This document shows, piece by piece, positions 1 to 12,732 of a stretch of DNA of 64,000 bases. The stretch lies in NCBI GenBank assembly GCA_050084515.1, contig CM114273.1, positions 36,084,001 to 36,148,000 of the forward strand. Reading direction: 5' to 3'. The stretch comes from Blasia pusilla. Lineage: Eukaryota > Marchantiophyta > Marchantiopsida > Blasiales. The translations under genes and the position numbers were made by a program. Position 1 is the first letter of the stretch. Each line of letters opens with the position of its first letter. The notes beneath the pieces were generated by a model. The model made no database searches. It was not told where the DNA came from and worked only from the letters and a program-made list of their open reading frames with translations.

Positions 1-54
1 TGCATGCTGTACCAATCGGAGGGGTTGAGTGAATTGAGGATTTGCCTACCAAAC

Positions 55-490
55 TCATCCACAAATTGTTATGAATGGTTCACAATGTTTCCCAACTCTT
101 GCAAATAAGTAGTTACATAAGAATTTAGCCTTGGTAATCTCTAGGCCAAGCGCTCCCTTGGCATAGAGCTTCAAATGTTGTTTGAGATCTCTCATGCACT
201 CATTATTTGAAGTGACGTCTATAATACTATCAAGAAGATTGCAAGGGGCGAGAATATAACCTACTACATGTAATTTATTGTGGATGAGTGCCCAACACCT
301 AGAAATAACATCAACCATGATTTCCATAGCTCTAGGCATTGTCACCAAGAACCCTGATTCCTTCCATCCACATTGGGCCTTGGAGTTATAGGAAAAGAAC
401 GGGTCTCTTCCATTATCTTAAATCTATGGAAAAACATTTGGCCCGTCATTGACTTATTACCATCACACTCTCTCAAGAGAATAATAGTTG
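55..490 (-). pseudogene. hAT-type transposase C-terminal fragment
   Basis: A 97-residue open frame (348 down to 55) carries the hAT transposase pattern just before the dimerisation region: an I-S-R-x-W motif, L-H-x-x-G-Y-I-L-A-P, then a helical stretch ending in L-x-x-Y. In hAT/DUF659 proteins this reads roughly RW..Q.H.PLHAAGY.LNP. A second frame further 5' on the same strand (about 490-400) gives M-T-G-Q-M-F-F-H-R-F-K-I-M-E-E, compatible with the preceding helix, but a frameshift separates the two. No terminal inverted repeats or target duplication were seen, and the element probably runs off the left edge. The family call is by motif memory only. Confidence 0.45.
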
Positions 491-596
491 GCAAAACCAC
501 AACAAAAACTCTTCACCTTCTATCAAAAAACCATGATTGGCCTAAATAGTCACAATCTCTTGTGCCTTCTCCCTTTGCCTCATATGTGGGACTTGA

Positions 597-1732
597 GAAG
601 ATCTCAAGTCCCATGAGAGTTGGGCGCCAAGGATGGATGAACTCCTTAGTAGGTTTTCCAGTGCTCGTTTCTTCAATAGGATTGACTTGAAGTCATGATA
701 TCACCATATTCGAATAACGAAGGTTGATGTGGAGAAGACCGCGTGTAGGACAATGTACGATTGGTTTGATTTTGTAGTGATGCCTTTCGGTTAGTGTAAT
801 GCACCTTTAACATTCACCACATTTATGAAATCCATCTTTCATGAGGAGATATATGAGTCTCTCATCATCTAAATTGATGATATATTAATCTATTCAAAGT
901 CACTATAAGAGCATACTCAACACTTAGAGGTGGTTTTGTCAAAACTTAGGGCAAACAAGTTGTATGGCAATGTGGAGAAGAGGGAAGTTGTCTTGAACAA
1001 GAACAAGTTCTTATGTCATGTGAGTAGTGCACGTGGAATCAAACTTCATATGGAGAGAATCAAAGCTATTGATCAATGGAAACCTTCATCCACTGTAAAG
1101 GCGATGAGAAGGTTCATTGGATTCATCCAATTTCACCAAACCTATGTGAAGAACTTTTCAAGAATAATGAGATTAGTTACGGATTGGACGACAACGTTTT
1201 CCAACACCACGTACGTGGATTTAAGAAGTTGAAGCAACATTCAACCGAGTCAAATCAATCTTATCATATGAGCATGTGTTGAAGCTACCAAAGTTCAACA
1301 AACTATTTGAGGTACATACAAATGCTAGTGACTATGCCATTGCAAGAATATTAACGGTGGTGCAAGAAGGGAGACCTAGAGTGTACAAAAGCAAGATGCT
1401 TAGCAATATGGAGTATCGATAGCCTACTGACGAGAAAGAGTTGTTTGCAGTGGTTCATTTCTTTAGGAAGTTGTGTCATTATTGAGGCCTTCACCAAACT
1501 TGGGGGTACAATGATAACATATCATTTGATTATTTTGAGATGCAAGATCGTATCACATTGAAAGAACTACGATGGTATGATACCTTGATGCTCATAAAAA
1601 TGGAACTATCCCACAAGCCAAGATCCTTGATAAACATCTCAGGTGATGGGGATTGTGACCAAATAGAGCAATACCAAATGTCAAGCAAGAACTGAGGAAG
1701 ATCTCAACTCCCACAAGAGTTGGACGCCAAGG
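597..1732. repeat. 36-bp direct repeat flanking the gypsy relic
   Basis: Positions 597-632 and 1697-1732 match at 32 of 36 bases (both begin gaagatctcaa and end cgccaagg). They sit 1100 bp apart, just before and just after the reverse transcriptase/RNase H remnant. They could be internal repeats of the element or scars of a duplication; they are too short to be called LTRs. Confidence 0.5.
640..1680 (+). pseudogene. Ty3/gypsy retrotransposon pol relic (RT and RNase H)
   Basis: Translated with several frame changes, this gives the Ty3/gypsy reverse transcriptase order: F-F-N-R-I-D-L near 665, a T-x-Y-x-W-F-x-F-V-V-M-P-F-G block near 755-790, N-A-P-x-T-F near 800, then the catalytic I-D-D-I-L-I-Y-S-K-S near 870-900. 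The thumb and connection follow in the open frame 930-1232 (E-H-T-Q-H-L before it, then K-F-L-C-H-V, R-R-F-I-G-F). RNase H is recognisable at about 1300-1485 (F-E-V-H-T-N-A-S-D, then E-K-E-L-F-A-V-V-H-F). In-frame stops interrupt each domain, for example after M-P-F-G and in front of I-D-D. Integrase, gag and LTRs are not seen, so this is a dead internal fragment. Confidence 0.88.
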
Positions 1733-1739
1733 GGATTGT

Positions 1740-3400
1740 AACCTAGCTTGGAACTTGATTGAGTGTTTTGGAACTATCCATGTTTGAGGTCATACTAGCT
1801 AGACAAAAGATGTAGTTGGGATGAATAAAGTGGTGTTGAAAAGCTTGTGAGAAGTCCAACGCACTAAAAATCTAGATAAACGAATAAGTAGAGATTTATA
1901 AACCATCCCTAAACTATCAGAATGATACTTGGGTTGAGGGCCACAAGGAGTGGGCCAAGAGGACTTCCATATATATAGGGACGACCGAGGACCTCTAGTA
2001 TTTAATATAAGGCTTTCCAAGGATTTTGGAACTTGAATCCTATCGTGGGAACAATGAGGGCGAGATGGATTGAGAGGTTGGTATTGAGGTTTTGACACCA
2101 AGCCAATTTCACGTGGACAAATTATGGATACCAACCTTGGACCTTGATCAGTGACTCAAATATTGAGTCTCAATTAGAGGCTTATTCGAGGTCCACTGGG
2201 CAATTTGGACCGCTAGCATCGTTTTAGGTCCTTATACTATCAAGGAAGTCTATCCCAAGTCTTGAATGACTTGCTTGTATTGGGGAGCAAGGTTGCAGGT
2301 GGATAAAATCCTTGAACTTACGTTCATCCTATGGAAGGACTCTTTCATGTGCCCCTCCACTTGCCTCTTTGTTATGCATTTTCTCATTTCTTCCTCCTCC
2401 CACCTCTAGGGTTGCACACACCAAAGTCTATGTCCATCCTAGGGATGGATATGTCTGTGTGGGCCGGGGTACCCACGACCCGACTGTATATGAGCCCGCC
2501 AAGCCCATGGAGTATAGCAAGGCTCATCGAGCCCGCACCCATTTTGTCACTTGTGTGCATCCCGCGTAGGGCTTAAGCCCGTAGTTTGTGGGCTCAACCG
2601 CGGTCGTAAGCCCCCTAATGGGAGCCCCACCCGCCCTGCGGGCTTGCTATGTATAAGTGCGGATTGCACATGGGCCACAAAATGAATGCAGGCTTGGCCA
2701 AACCATATCTACGCGATGGGCTCAAGGACAGGCTCGGATGCGGGCCGTAAGCGAGATGTCCGTGAAAATGTCCATTTTCGTGAAACCTTGTCCATCTCCA
2801 CTCCCTCCCCCCCTTATTGCCCCGCCCATCCCTATCCCACCCTCCACCATGAGCTAAAATTTTGGGTCTCACTTCTTGCAATCCATGTCCATGGACATCT
2901 CTAAATTTGTCCATCATAGTCTCCTAGGGATGGACTTATCCATTTTTGTGCAACCATGTTGGGGAGTGAAGGGTTAGGTCAGTATTCAACCCGTCTAAAT
3001 TTGGTGAATTTGAAGGATGGCCAGAGCCTAAGACTCATGAGTTGCAAGGCTGGTTGATTCAAACCGTGGCTAATGTGGGTGTGTTTGGGTGCAAATCAGT
3101 AACGAGTGTGTGAACCTATGAACCTAATGTTCCGTGACGTACAAGACCTGCGCTATAGGGAGTAGATGCACGACACTACCCTCCTCCACTTCATTGCCTC
3201 CCCAATTGCATATTTTCTTTACAAATCTCCTATGGCATGTGTCATAGGAAAAGAGTTCACCAGAATAGAGGTGATAATGCCAATAATAATGTAGATTTGA
3301 TTTTTCAAAATTAGGACTTTTATTCCATGTTTACCATTTTCCGAAACATGGAAAAGTAGCATCATGGAACAATATAGAGGAATAATTAAATAAAGAATAC
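1740..3400. other. intergenic, with a GC-rich patch at 2440-2950
   Basis: No coding gene is supported. The patch 2440-2950 is much richer in G and C than its flanks and is dense in short GGGCT/AGCCC palindromic pieces (for example gggcttaagccc near 2569). That suggests part of a repeat such as an LTR or MITE, but no boundaries or duplicated ends were found. Confidence 0.4.
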
Positions 3401-4530
3401 TACTCATGCTTTAAAATCTATATCATTAAGGGAAGATACCTTCTCGGTTTGGCTACTTGTTCAATGTTTGACATGATATTTCACAAGTAGAAATATTATA
3501 GAAATTGAAATTATAATATCCCATGTATAACACGCATCATGTTCTTCTATAATCAAAGGATTGCATATCACTTTTCAACACCTTTATACCATAACTTGTG
3601 ATGTGCGGGAAAAAATAAATATCATTTGCTACAACAAGAGTTTCACTCACCTTGTATAGCATAAGCATCTTACTAATACTAGTGAGGACCCTTGACATTC
3701 CCGTCATACGTTCATGTATTTAAAAAGACACATGGCAAATGTTCAAGATGTTGCCATTTGATAAACACTGCTCAAATAATAGTATAGATATATCCAAGCA
3801 AGATCCATAATATTTTCACCCATGTTACCTCCTTATGTACTTTTTATTTGTTAGAAATTCATGTGGTTCATCCTAATCTTTGAACGTGCCATAAAGAGTA
3901 TGATTTTTTTTTTCCTCTCCCAAGTGGATCACTAGTTGTTATTCTAGTTGCTTTTGACTATTCTTACATCTTGGAGAGATGTGGAAGAATTTAAATTCAT
4001 GGAGGCTAACCCCATCAAGTTACAAAAATTTGTAGCAATTTGCACGAATGTGAATGTGGCAAAATATCTTAGAGAAAAAATGATTTCAATGATTTAATCC
4101 ATGACGAGAAAGTATATTACACCGATAGATAAGCAATGTCTTCGTACTAACTATTAATTAGATAGACGGTTAAAAGTGTTGTAATTAGACATAAATTTGG
4201 CTAAGGTTTCCACCAACATTTTTTCATTAGACTAAAATGAAAGAAAATGCATAAAAAATTACGGACTTAAAAAGAAGTTTCACAAGCGTGGTTCACTAGA
4301 AACTTTTGAAAAAACCCCACAAGAGGTAATTCTGTAAAATATGTTTGACCAACGATCTAAAACGGTAGTAATTTCGGACTTAAATAGCAACAGGAAAGGC
4401 AATATTTATGGTGAGATGCATCAGACATAATAACATCAAAAATATTTAAAAATATTGGAAATGAACTATTAAAGAGTAACGAACGATAGGAAGGTCATGT
4501 CAAAATCAGGAGAGATCCATTGATTATATA

Positions 4531-4545
4531 TATATATATATATAT
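4531..4545. repeat. AT microsatellite
   Basis: Simple (TA)n run inside the AT-rich Helitron-related region. Confidence 0.85.
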
Positions 4546-4663
4546 GAAATAATTATCATAAGGTTCACATATGGTGTTTGTATTAATTAATAAAATTTCC
4601 TTCAAATCAAATCCTACCCAGTGATATTTCCTGATTTTTTCAGTATCTATATTTTAATTAGAA

Positions 4664-5138
4664 ATCCTATTTGCACAATAAGATAAAGTAGCGAGATTAT
4701 AAGACACAATAGCAACAAGTTTGCAATTTTTTCTTTAATTCACATTGATCTTTTGGGAAGGAAAAATGAATGGAAGGGGAATCATTTCATTATTAAAATT
4801 AACTAACAATTTAATTTAATGTATGTTATTTTGGTGGGAGGAGTGGAAGGGGGAGTATTTATTGTTTAAATTTTTATGGAAAGGTGGAATTATTTAAAGG
4901 AGTGGGGTATTATTTTAATTTTAATTGAAGACGGAAGTGATTTAGAAGAGTGGCATGTTATTATTCATTTCAATTTTAAGAAAATAAAAATTTGATCTAA
5001 AATTTGAAATAAATATATAATCAGAAAATTTTCCATGCGTCTTAGAAGAGCTCTTAAATCCTAATCTATCTCATAATTGGTGATCCTATATGCACAATGA
5101 GAAAATACAGTGACATAATAAGACAAAATAGCAACATG
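4664..5138. repeat. diverged direct repeat, ~419-bp spacing
   Basis: Positions 4664-4719 and 5083-5138 share the frame atcctat.tgcacaat.ag with further matches through agacacaatagcaaca/agacaaaatagcaaca. The two copies lie 419 bp apart, both upstream of the Helitron 3' terminus at 5402, which implies an internal duplication of the element or two nested copies. Confidence 0.6.
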
Positions 5139-5403
5139 GTATTATTTTTTTCCTCAAAATCTCATGTTGGTAGGGGCCAAGGAGTTGAAAATTTTTGGGG
5201 AAGAGGAAGTGGTATCATGGGAGGAAGTAGACATATTGTTGAGTACTGGAGAATTCATAGGCAGGACAAATAGGATGTTTAAGACGAACCTCCACTACTC
5301 TTTAAGAGTTAATAATGGTGATCATAACATGGTTATTTTTTATAATAATTTTTTAAAAGCTTCTTCTCATGCATAGCATGGGTATGTTAACTAATATACT
5401 AGT
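4760..5403 (+). mobile_element. non-autonomous Helitron, 3' part with terminus
   Basis: The right end has the Helitron 3' signature: a short hairpin at 5368-5380 (catgc-ata-gcatg), an 18-base AT-rich spacer, then CTAG at 5399-5402 followed by T, as expected for insertion at an A^T site. No coding capacity is present. The AT-rich body at about 4760-5000 (motifs ttttggtggga, gaattattta, agaagagtgg) recurs in inverted orientation at about 31.0-31.4 kb. The 5' TC end could not be placed; the element may extend left to about 3.4 kb. Confidence 0.6.
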
Positions 5404-6990
5404 ATTCGCGTTAGCTTATTTTGAGAAGTTCTCTATGAATATTTTTTAAGTCACTTGAATTAATGAAAAATTCGACCTCATACTCATCTAAAGGTAGAAT
5501 GGTAAAAAAGGGGTTAGAAAGAATAGGAGATTGGTGGGTCATGAGAGTGATTTTATTTTTCTAAATTTTAGACATGGGGTTGGAGAAGGGGATTTTTTTT
5601 CCCAAATAAATAATGATCTTTAACAATGTTCTCAAGTCTCCTTCATATTGAATATTTATTTCCATTTCAAAATTGGCTTGGAGGCGAAAAAAACAAGTTA
5701 GGGAAAATTTCAGAAATACGAGAATACGAGTATGGTGTGATAATAAATTTTGTTAATAATGATTAAATTTTCTTAACGGAATTTTTTTCAACATAGGAAA
5801 ACCATTTGAGACTTGGGATAAACTTCCTTCATATTTTAGGGACATGAAGCCGATCGAGTTATCACAACTATCGATTTAATTACCTAATGAAACACGTTTC
5901 TTATCGAGACTCAAGATATGTGCTACAAATCAAGCTCAAAGGTTAGGATCCTAATTTTTCTAATAAGACTTGGTTTGATGTTAAAACCCTAACACTAACC
6001 TTATAGTCCATCTTGTGCCCTCGACTCAACCCCCGTGGTTCTCAACTTCCCAAGGTGGGATTCAAACACCAAATTGCTATGGAGATCCTCTTCCTCTTAT
6101 ATAGAGAGATGTTTGGACCCTCATTTTTCCCAAGTATTGCTCTCTTCGGCTGATGCTCGTGGCTATCAACCCATATTATCAAGTTTGACCATTTTGGGCT
6201 TGTTTCAAGAGTTTTGTTTGTGTGTTTGATTAGATAATTGGTGCATTGTAGTTGGTTAATTACAAAATTTTCCAATGTCGACTTACTCAACCTAAATTCA
6301 CCTCAAGTCTAGTTTTGATGATCTCGAACACAGAGAAACACCACCAAACACTTAGCAAAATTCCAAGTTATGTCGTAGCCTCATTCGAGTTCACCCTCAC
6401 AAGGCTTGAGTACTTCTCAAGTTCCATCCTGCATTCGGTTATGCACTTGTAGATCACAATTTTTTTTTCGTTTGAGACGTCGATGAAGATTCATGTCTCA
6501 CTTCTATAGTTCACACATCAATATGAGACTCCAATCCATTTCCATGATAATGAAAATCCACTAGAATTTTGATGTTCCGCGTGGGTATGCATTTGATAAT
6601 GAGAATAATGATTGGAAATCCCATCTATTTCAACTAATAAATCATTAGGAGTAGAACGGGTCTTGATTTGTGAAGAGCTTCCCTACTCCACATACATCAC
6701 TTGATTTTAATAAAACTAGAGTGACCCCATAGTTGTGTAAAGCAAAAGTGAGTAGCATAACAAGGCGATTTAGCAGGCGATTTAACAAAGAGACATCTCC
6801 AAATTCTTTCGGTATTCATAATTAAAAAGAATAATTTCTTTTCTTGCTAGATTTCATCAATTGAAATAGAACCCCTGCGTAAGATCGAAAAATGTGACTA
6901 TGACATGAAATTAAAGGACAGCTGCACCAATGCTTAACTAACGCCGAATCGCCCGGTAATTAATTATGTCCACATTTATCGGGGGACTAT
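5404..6990. other. intergenic, no feature seen
   Basis: AT-rich single-copy-looking sequence. Only short spurious frames occur and no homology to a transposon or gene family was recognised. Confidence 0.5.
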
Positions 6991-7765
6991 AAAGTCTCCG
7001 CGTCGTGTTTTCCCACTCTCCGAATTCCATCCGAAATTTGCCATACGGATAACGGAATGGCGTCAACCGGAACGGCAGCACATCCACTCAAAAGACTTGT
7101 GGCCCATATTTATTCCCATACGATCGGCGAATGAGAAATTATGACGGGAAAGAAAAACAAAATCACCCGTTGGTAATAATGCGATAACCGTCGCAGTATT
7201 ACCACGGTCCCTTCCGCAGTAATTCCCCGACGAAAGAAACAGTTCGGTCCGTTTGGACCCGGGCGGCCTCCATCGTGGGCGGCATCCATCGAACATGACC
7301 TCGAGCTGATGCTCCGGTGCATACATGGGAAGCGAATCGGGCGTCATGGGCGTATCGCATACATGCATTATGGGCATGAGAGGATGGTATGGTATGGCGA
7401 TGGCGATGGCGAGCGGAGGCTGCTTTGGGCTGTCGCGTACGATTGACTGGACATGTCAGCCCTGGTCGGGAATTTGTAATAATAATATTGGATAGGACTC
7501 GGGCAGCGCCGGGCAGTAAGCTTAGGCCTTGTGTGATTAGGAGAGGCCACGTACTGAACTGACTATGCGTGCAGTTCTCGAGTGCGTCGAGTCTGGAGTC
7601 TGGATGGCACCAGCTCTTTCCGTTACTCCAGTAGGGGGCTCCAGTAACTAATCTCGTAGTTCTGACTGTAAAGGAATGCAACCTACTTACTGTGTCATGT
7701 GTCAGTGGTAGTGAGCACTGAGCTTCTTTATTTATACAATCGACTTCGACATTATTCAATATATA
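6991..7765. other. GC-richer island without a recognisable gene
   Basis: Base composition shifts toward GC between about 6940 and 7720, and the minus strand is open for 186 codons (7199-7759). The translation is rich in H, R, S and T with no motif, and the overlapping frames are open too, so the open frame is explained by composition. It could be an old promoter or first-exon region of a lost gene. Confidence 0.35.
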
Positions 7766-7997
7766 TTCAGACCTTTTTTTCGTGAAGGCTTTTAGCCATG
7801 GTCTTGCGGTGTGGCGGGTGGTGGTAAGAGTGGTTAATGGAAAAGACTAGTGTTGGGTTGGATTTGCAACTTTTGTTTCCTTTAGAGGGTTTCGCATTTA
7901 TTTGACAGTGCATTTATATGTCCATGAAAGAAAATGAGGAAGCCATTCGAGGATTCAAAGAGTCGAATACGTGAAGTCACAACCAACCCCTATTTGT

Positions 7998-8032
7998 TCA
8001 CTCTATATCATCACCTTGATGATATAGAGTGA
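7998..8032. repeat. perfect 16-bp hairpin, 3-nt loop
   Basis: Arms 7998-8013 and 8017-8032 are exact reverse complements (tcactctatatcatca), separated by cct. There is no terminator-like T run and the surrounding DNA is not repeated. Confidence 0.9.
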
Positions 8033-8158
8033 GGAGTCTTGGTTGCAAGCATGAGAAAGTGAAAATTTTCATTAGATCCTACTTATGGTTCATTCTCGCC
8101 CTAGTCGAGGTTGGCCTTTGTTACAAATGGTCTTACAACTTGGATCTAGAAGCATGAT

Positions 8159-9268
8159 ATGGTTAGGTACCAACAAATCTATACTATTAATCCAAAGTGC
8201 TTACTTTGCTCCACAGTCGCATATGCTCCATTAGTTTTTATGGGGAGTTGGGTGTTGGTAGCACTGATTATAGCTTCAAGGTTTCTCCAAGGATATACAC
8301 CTATCTTGATGGATCATGTTGCCCATGTAGGGAAGGGGGACCTATTATTTCAACAACAAATGAGAACTTCCCGAGCTCTTCTTCCTCTTGCTACACAAGC
8401 AATTCTAGCCCCTTTAAGTCAATTGATCATGGAAGGGCTTGGTCATCTTCACGAGCATATCTCCGAGAATTTGCACCGAACCAACTTTTCTAGCATTCTC
8501 TTTGAGACATCCTATGACGCTCATCGATCTCATCTGCGTTCATGTACGGGTACAAGAGTGGGGGCGTGGCTCTTTTCAAATCCTCTTATTCTTCTATTTC
8601 ATCTTCCTCAAAGTACATTCTCGAGAACTTTTTGGTTACGACTTGGACTTCCGTATCCTTCTCTGCTATGTGTGCCGAATTGTGTATGTGGGGATCACAT
8701 TGATGCAAAGGGTATCCATATTCTCCGATATGCACATAGTGGAGAACGAATGACCACACATAATGTTATTAGGGAGAAGGTAGCATCGGTGGCTCAACCA
8801 CACAAGAAACCTCTTATCGGAGAGTTGATCTTGTAATGGCTAGAAGTGGATTCCCAACACTAGGTGATGTGGTGGTTGGTGATCCAACACACTTTGACTT
8901 GGTGTGTCAAACCGCACATACCAACGGTTCAGCGGCCGAAGCAACAACAAGAATCAAGGAGTTAAGTTATGTTGTGAGACATGTGACTGATGGATTTATT
9001 CCTTTTGCAGTGGAAGTAATTGGTCATTTATATTTTTCTTTTGATACTTTCCTAAAAACATGTCACCTTGCCCCTTTCCGTAGTCTTTGTCTCCCAATTT
9101 CCAATGACCAAATACTTCCACTCCACTTTATTTTCGGCAATGCATTCCAATGGCCTTACAACGTGCAAAGGTCATGGCATTGGTCCGCTCGCCTCGTCGA
9201 CCCGTCTGACCAACCACTTGTGTTCTTGTTAGATTTGCTTCGGGCTATCAATCCCGTAGCTTGTTGAG
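8159..9268 (+). pseudogene. retroelement C-terminal module (Cys-His motif plus endonuclease-like domain), frameshifted
   Basis: Two open frames abut at 8836, where the stop of the first and the ATG of the second overlap (TAATG). One protein appears split by a single frameshift. Frame 1 (225 aa) ends with the conserved series G-A-W-L near 8560, L-R-L-G-L-P near 8640, C-x-x-x-C-x-C-G-D-H-I-D-x-K-G-x-H near 8670-8715, then R-x-x-x-H-N-V-I-R-E-K. Frame 2 (143 aa) begins with G-D-V-V-V-G-D-x-x-x-F-D, has A-A-E-A-x-x-R-I-K-E-L-x-Y near 8935-8970 and F-I-P-F-A-V-E-V-I-G. This order resembles the region after the reverse transcriptase in retroelements with a restriction-like endonuclease (Cys-His knuckle, then PD-(D/E)XK). 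No RT domain is visible upstream, so this is a 3'-terminal piece. Family assignment is inference. Confidence 0.55.
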
Positions 9269-9269
9269 T

Positions 9270-11140
9270 TGGTGTTTTTGTTGGCTAGTTGCCATTTTCT
9301 TTTTGCATTCCATTATCCATTTTTTGACTCCTCCTCTAAGATGTTATTACCTTTCTCTGTCCTCTTTTGAGATTTGCTTTTATGACAAAGTGGATATTTT
9401 CAACATATTAAGAAATTTACTTTCTTTCATTGAAAAAAAAGTCAAGGACTAGGGAGGGATGAGGAAATTACCAGAACTAATAGAAGACTAAAATGGATTG
9501 TTCACTACTCCAAAATACACTTCCACTCCAAGAATTAGTCCATGTGGGCATACCCCTATTGAAACTCTTTAAGAGCCCCATCCCATGGAACTGCTACAAA
9601 TATATGACGAAACCGGAGAGGCTGGATAAGGTTTGTGGAGCTCCATTCATAAAGTATGGTCTCTAATTTGCGGAGGAGCATAATATTGAGTGCCCTTCCT
9701 AGAATCTATACTGTTAACTGAACACATGGGGTTCCTATAAAGAGGAAGGTTAAAAAAAAGTGAAGCACCAAAACTATTATAAATCTTAACTTACCGACAT
9801 GAGTGCGAAGAGAAGGGTTAGGGTTAGGCAATTTACAACAAATGCTTAAGTTTCCACGGTCACTGGCTACCGGTGCAAAACACGGACGTTCTCACTAGTG
9901 ATTTTAAATAGAAAATGATCCTTCTAAATTATTTGAAAAATAGCACGAAATATGAGGACCATCACGAATAGACCAGAAATAAGGGGCACATCACCCATTG
10001 GACGGCACACAAGGCCTGAGCCCTTATGGGCCCTTGTTAAGAGCAAACCCCTTGCGAACATGTCTTGTCGTTATTAAATAAATAAAAGAACCACTTTATG
10101 TAAGCCATACTCTCTCTCTCTCGACTTCTCATTCGCCCGTAGACTAACTTATTTACTTTTGTTTATCCAATTTGCTCACTCTTTCTCTATGTGTAGAAGA
10201 AAATTCCAACGGAGTCCTGAAGGTGGACATTAGTGTTGGCGCAAATAAACAGATGTCCTCATTTCTAAATAAAAACAACCTGAACGTCGAGAATACCAGA
10301 GGATTCGAAATGCTTCATTGTGGTAGGGCAAGTGCCTTTATTATATTCAAGACGGCTTCATTAATTGTCTTTAAGGAGAAAATCGCGTACCATTTTTCTC
10401 CTGTGGATTGACTATACGACCGATGTCGTATCATTTTTCACTCTTTATGGGCCTAAATATTTGGATGTTTCGTTGTAGAATTTATGATTGGGCAAATCAT
10501 TTCAGTTAATCCGCGTGGACGTGTGCGTTTCCTAACCCACTCAGATTTTTCCAGACAATCATCAACATGCATGATTGGAAATTTAAAATCTGAAACTCTT
10601 AATTTCTGCCTCCAAGCATTACAAAGAATGTTGGACGGTCTCGTTATTGGTGTAATATATACGGCCCCCCCCCCACCCCCCAACCCCTTCTTTTGAGTCG
10701 TAAATGAATTTGGGACTCTTTTGTTGTTCTATGTTGCAACATACAAACTAAAAACCATATCAAGGAATGGTAGCCATTTTGTACGGTAGATCTTCAGGCA
10801 CCCCTATCATAACTTTGACCCTTCATTACGAGGGGCGTTACTAGTTACAAGGTCGAATGAGTGACAACCAAAAATCAAAGTCTCGTGTTCATTGTTCCAT
10901 TGACATTTAATGAAGGGGTTCAAGGAGGTGTAGAGGATTATGGAAGGAAGGCTGATAAAAGTTAGTGTGAAGGTAATCTCTCCAATTTTTGGCATGGGAA
11001 GACAAGTCCGTTTCAAAAAAATGTTTGCGGTGAGACAAGAAATTTCTTGATAATGCCCAAGGAGGGACTTGTGCGTTTTGCAAAGTACATAGAAAGTACT
11101 AGTCAAGACTCGTGAGGGATCGTGCACACCATGGTCCCTA
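9270..11140. other. intergenic
   Basis: AT-rich sequence with a CT microsatellite (near 10110-10120) and a C-rich tract at about 10663-10686. Only short frames without recognisable motifs are present. Confidence 0.45.
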
Positions 11141-11270
11141 GAGCCCCGTTATTTGAATGCCCCCCTCCCCCTAGCCGTCCCCTAACCCCCTCTCCTACCA
11201 TGCCACATGCACATGAATTCTCCCATGTCGCCACTGAAAATGCTCCTCTATTAATATTATAGATTATGCA
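11140..11270. repeat. dispersed C-rich repeat, copy 1 (second copy at 31.62 kb)
   Basis: The block beginning gttatttgaatgcccccctc and continuing ctaccatgccacatg, tctcccatgtcgccactg, then ctcctctattaatat, recurs with about 80 percent similarity by eye at 31622-31710. This indicates members of one dispersed element. Ends are undefined. Confidence 0.6.
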
Positions 11271-12680
11271 ACAACCAATTATATTTCACCAAGTCGAACA
11301 TCTTCTTATGAGATTTAATACGACGATGAAATTTAAAGCAACCATCATTCTAATCTCAAAAACTAGATCAAGAGTGGAGCCCCATATGATTTGGCTGATG
11401 AAGGCTAAAAAAATTGGGAGATGAAGCTAGGCTTGAATACCGGATGGCATGTGGTAAAGAAGATACGTGTTAAGAGGAGGGTCTCACAATGACAAGGAGT
11501 TCTCCCATGGTTCTATACTCTTAAAAGACATACAACATAAATCCTAAGTTGAATCCTTCCTCCCTTTTACAATTAATAGATTTTGCTCCTCCTCCTCCTC
11601 CTCCTTTCTCCACAAGCTTTTAATATGCCAAAATTACTTGGGAAAATCTTTACCCGCTAACACTAAACATTCACATCGTAAAACCACTACTCATTCTCAT
11701 TTTTCGCTGTTATGTTAAAATTATTTGAAGAAAAATTTGACCAGTAATTGCATTCAATATCGTGAGGTCCACTTAAGAATCTGGCAAACTACGCGAAGCC
11801 ACAATATGTACATGTTGGCAGCTCAAACATGTACGAGTTGTGAAGTAAGGTTAGAAGTTAGAACGAAGGGTCAACCCTAGAACCCTAAAACGCACGGCCT
11901 CAACGCAGTGGCTGGCTGGCGGGCGGGCGGGCGACCCGAGATCCGGATTCCAGAGCTCGCAGAAACACGTGAGTATGGTCGATCGATCGATCGATCGATC
12001 GGTGGATTGGTGCGCTGGAGAGTTGCAGACACATTGTCCGAGTGGAATCTTGGGCGTGTCGTGCAACCGCGAGCGTGGAGAATTAGCCTTCACCAAGTAC
12101 GTACAGGAGAAAGTAGTGGTCGTATTAATAGCTGGAACCGTACGCGCGGCTTAGTCGATTCACGTTTCGATGTACAGTCTGTTGTTTAACGTTTTTTATT
12201 ACGGAGTGGAGTGTAAATCGATCGGACGAGAGAACATGTGATGGAGCAGGTTCGAACACGACGTTAAGGCACCCGACGGGCTCGCGAAGAGATCGCCAAT
12301 GGGAGATTTAGCATCACTTCCGACATTTCCCGGACGGTGGATTCTACGATCGCTAGGGAAGGCGCTCCTGGCGATCCTGCGATGTTGGCGAGTGCGACCC
12401 CCATTCTACGCTGCTATATTTGAAAATCGTGAAAACAATATCTTCACGAGATCCACCAGTGGCTATACACTGTGTACTTCTTCTACTGAGAATCCGATAT
12501 CTTCGCGATGCCTTCGTCCACTTCTGCGTGATGCCTGATCGAGCTCGTGCTAAAATTGCATCGCTCAGTCTCCTCTCGCATTGCGGAAGGATCCATAGGA
12601 AGGGCGCTAGGAATGTCTCGTCGGTCCCGCGGCAGACAGCGCACTTCCAATCCGTAGGTTCGTGTGAACGTGGAAGAGCG
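11271..12680. other. intergenic, GC rises after 11.88 kb
   Basis: No supported gene. A CCT microsatellite lies near 11588-11604. From 11.88 kb the sequence becomes GC-richer with plant telo-box-like aaccctaaaa at 11880-11889. Open frames occur on both strands but none shows a motif. Confidence 0.4.
11978..12001. repeat. (TCGA)n microsatellite
   Basis: Six tandem TCGA units, self-palindromic, in the GC-richer block. Confidence 0.9.
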
Positions 12681-12692
12681 AGGTGAGGCTGT

Positions 12693-12732
12693 CGGTGAAA
12701 TTCGCTCGTCCGTTGGGGAGCGAATTTCACCG
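12693..12732. repeat. perfect 15-bp hairpin, 10-nt loop
   Basis: Arms 12693-12707 and 12718-12732 (cggtgaaattcgctc and its exact complement). Confidence 0.9.

Noticed and set aside
7199-7759. 186-codon frame on the minus strand
   Set aside because: No domain, biased H/R/S/T composition, other frames equally open, and no splice or promoter context.
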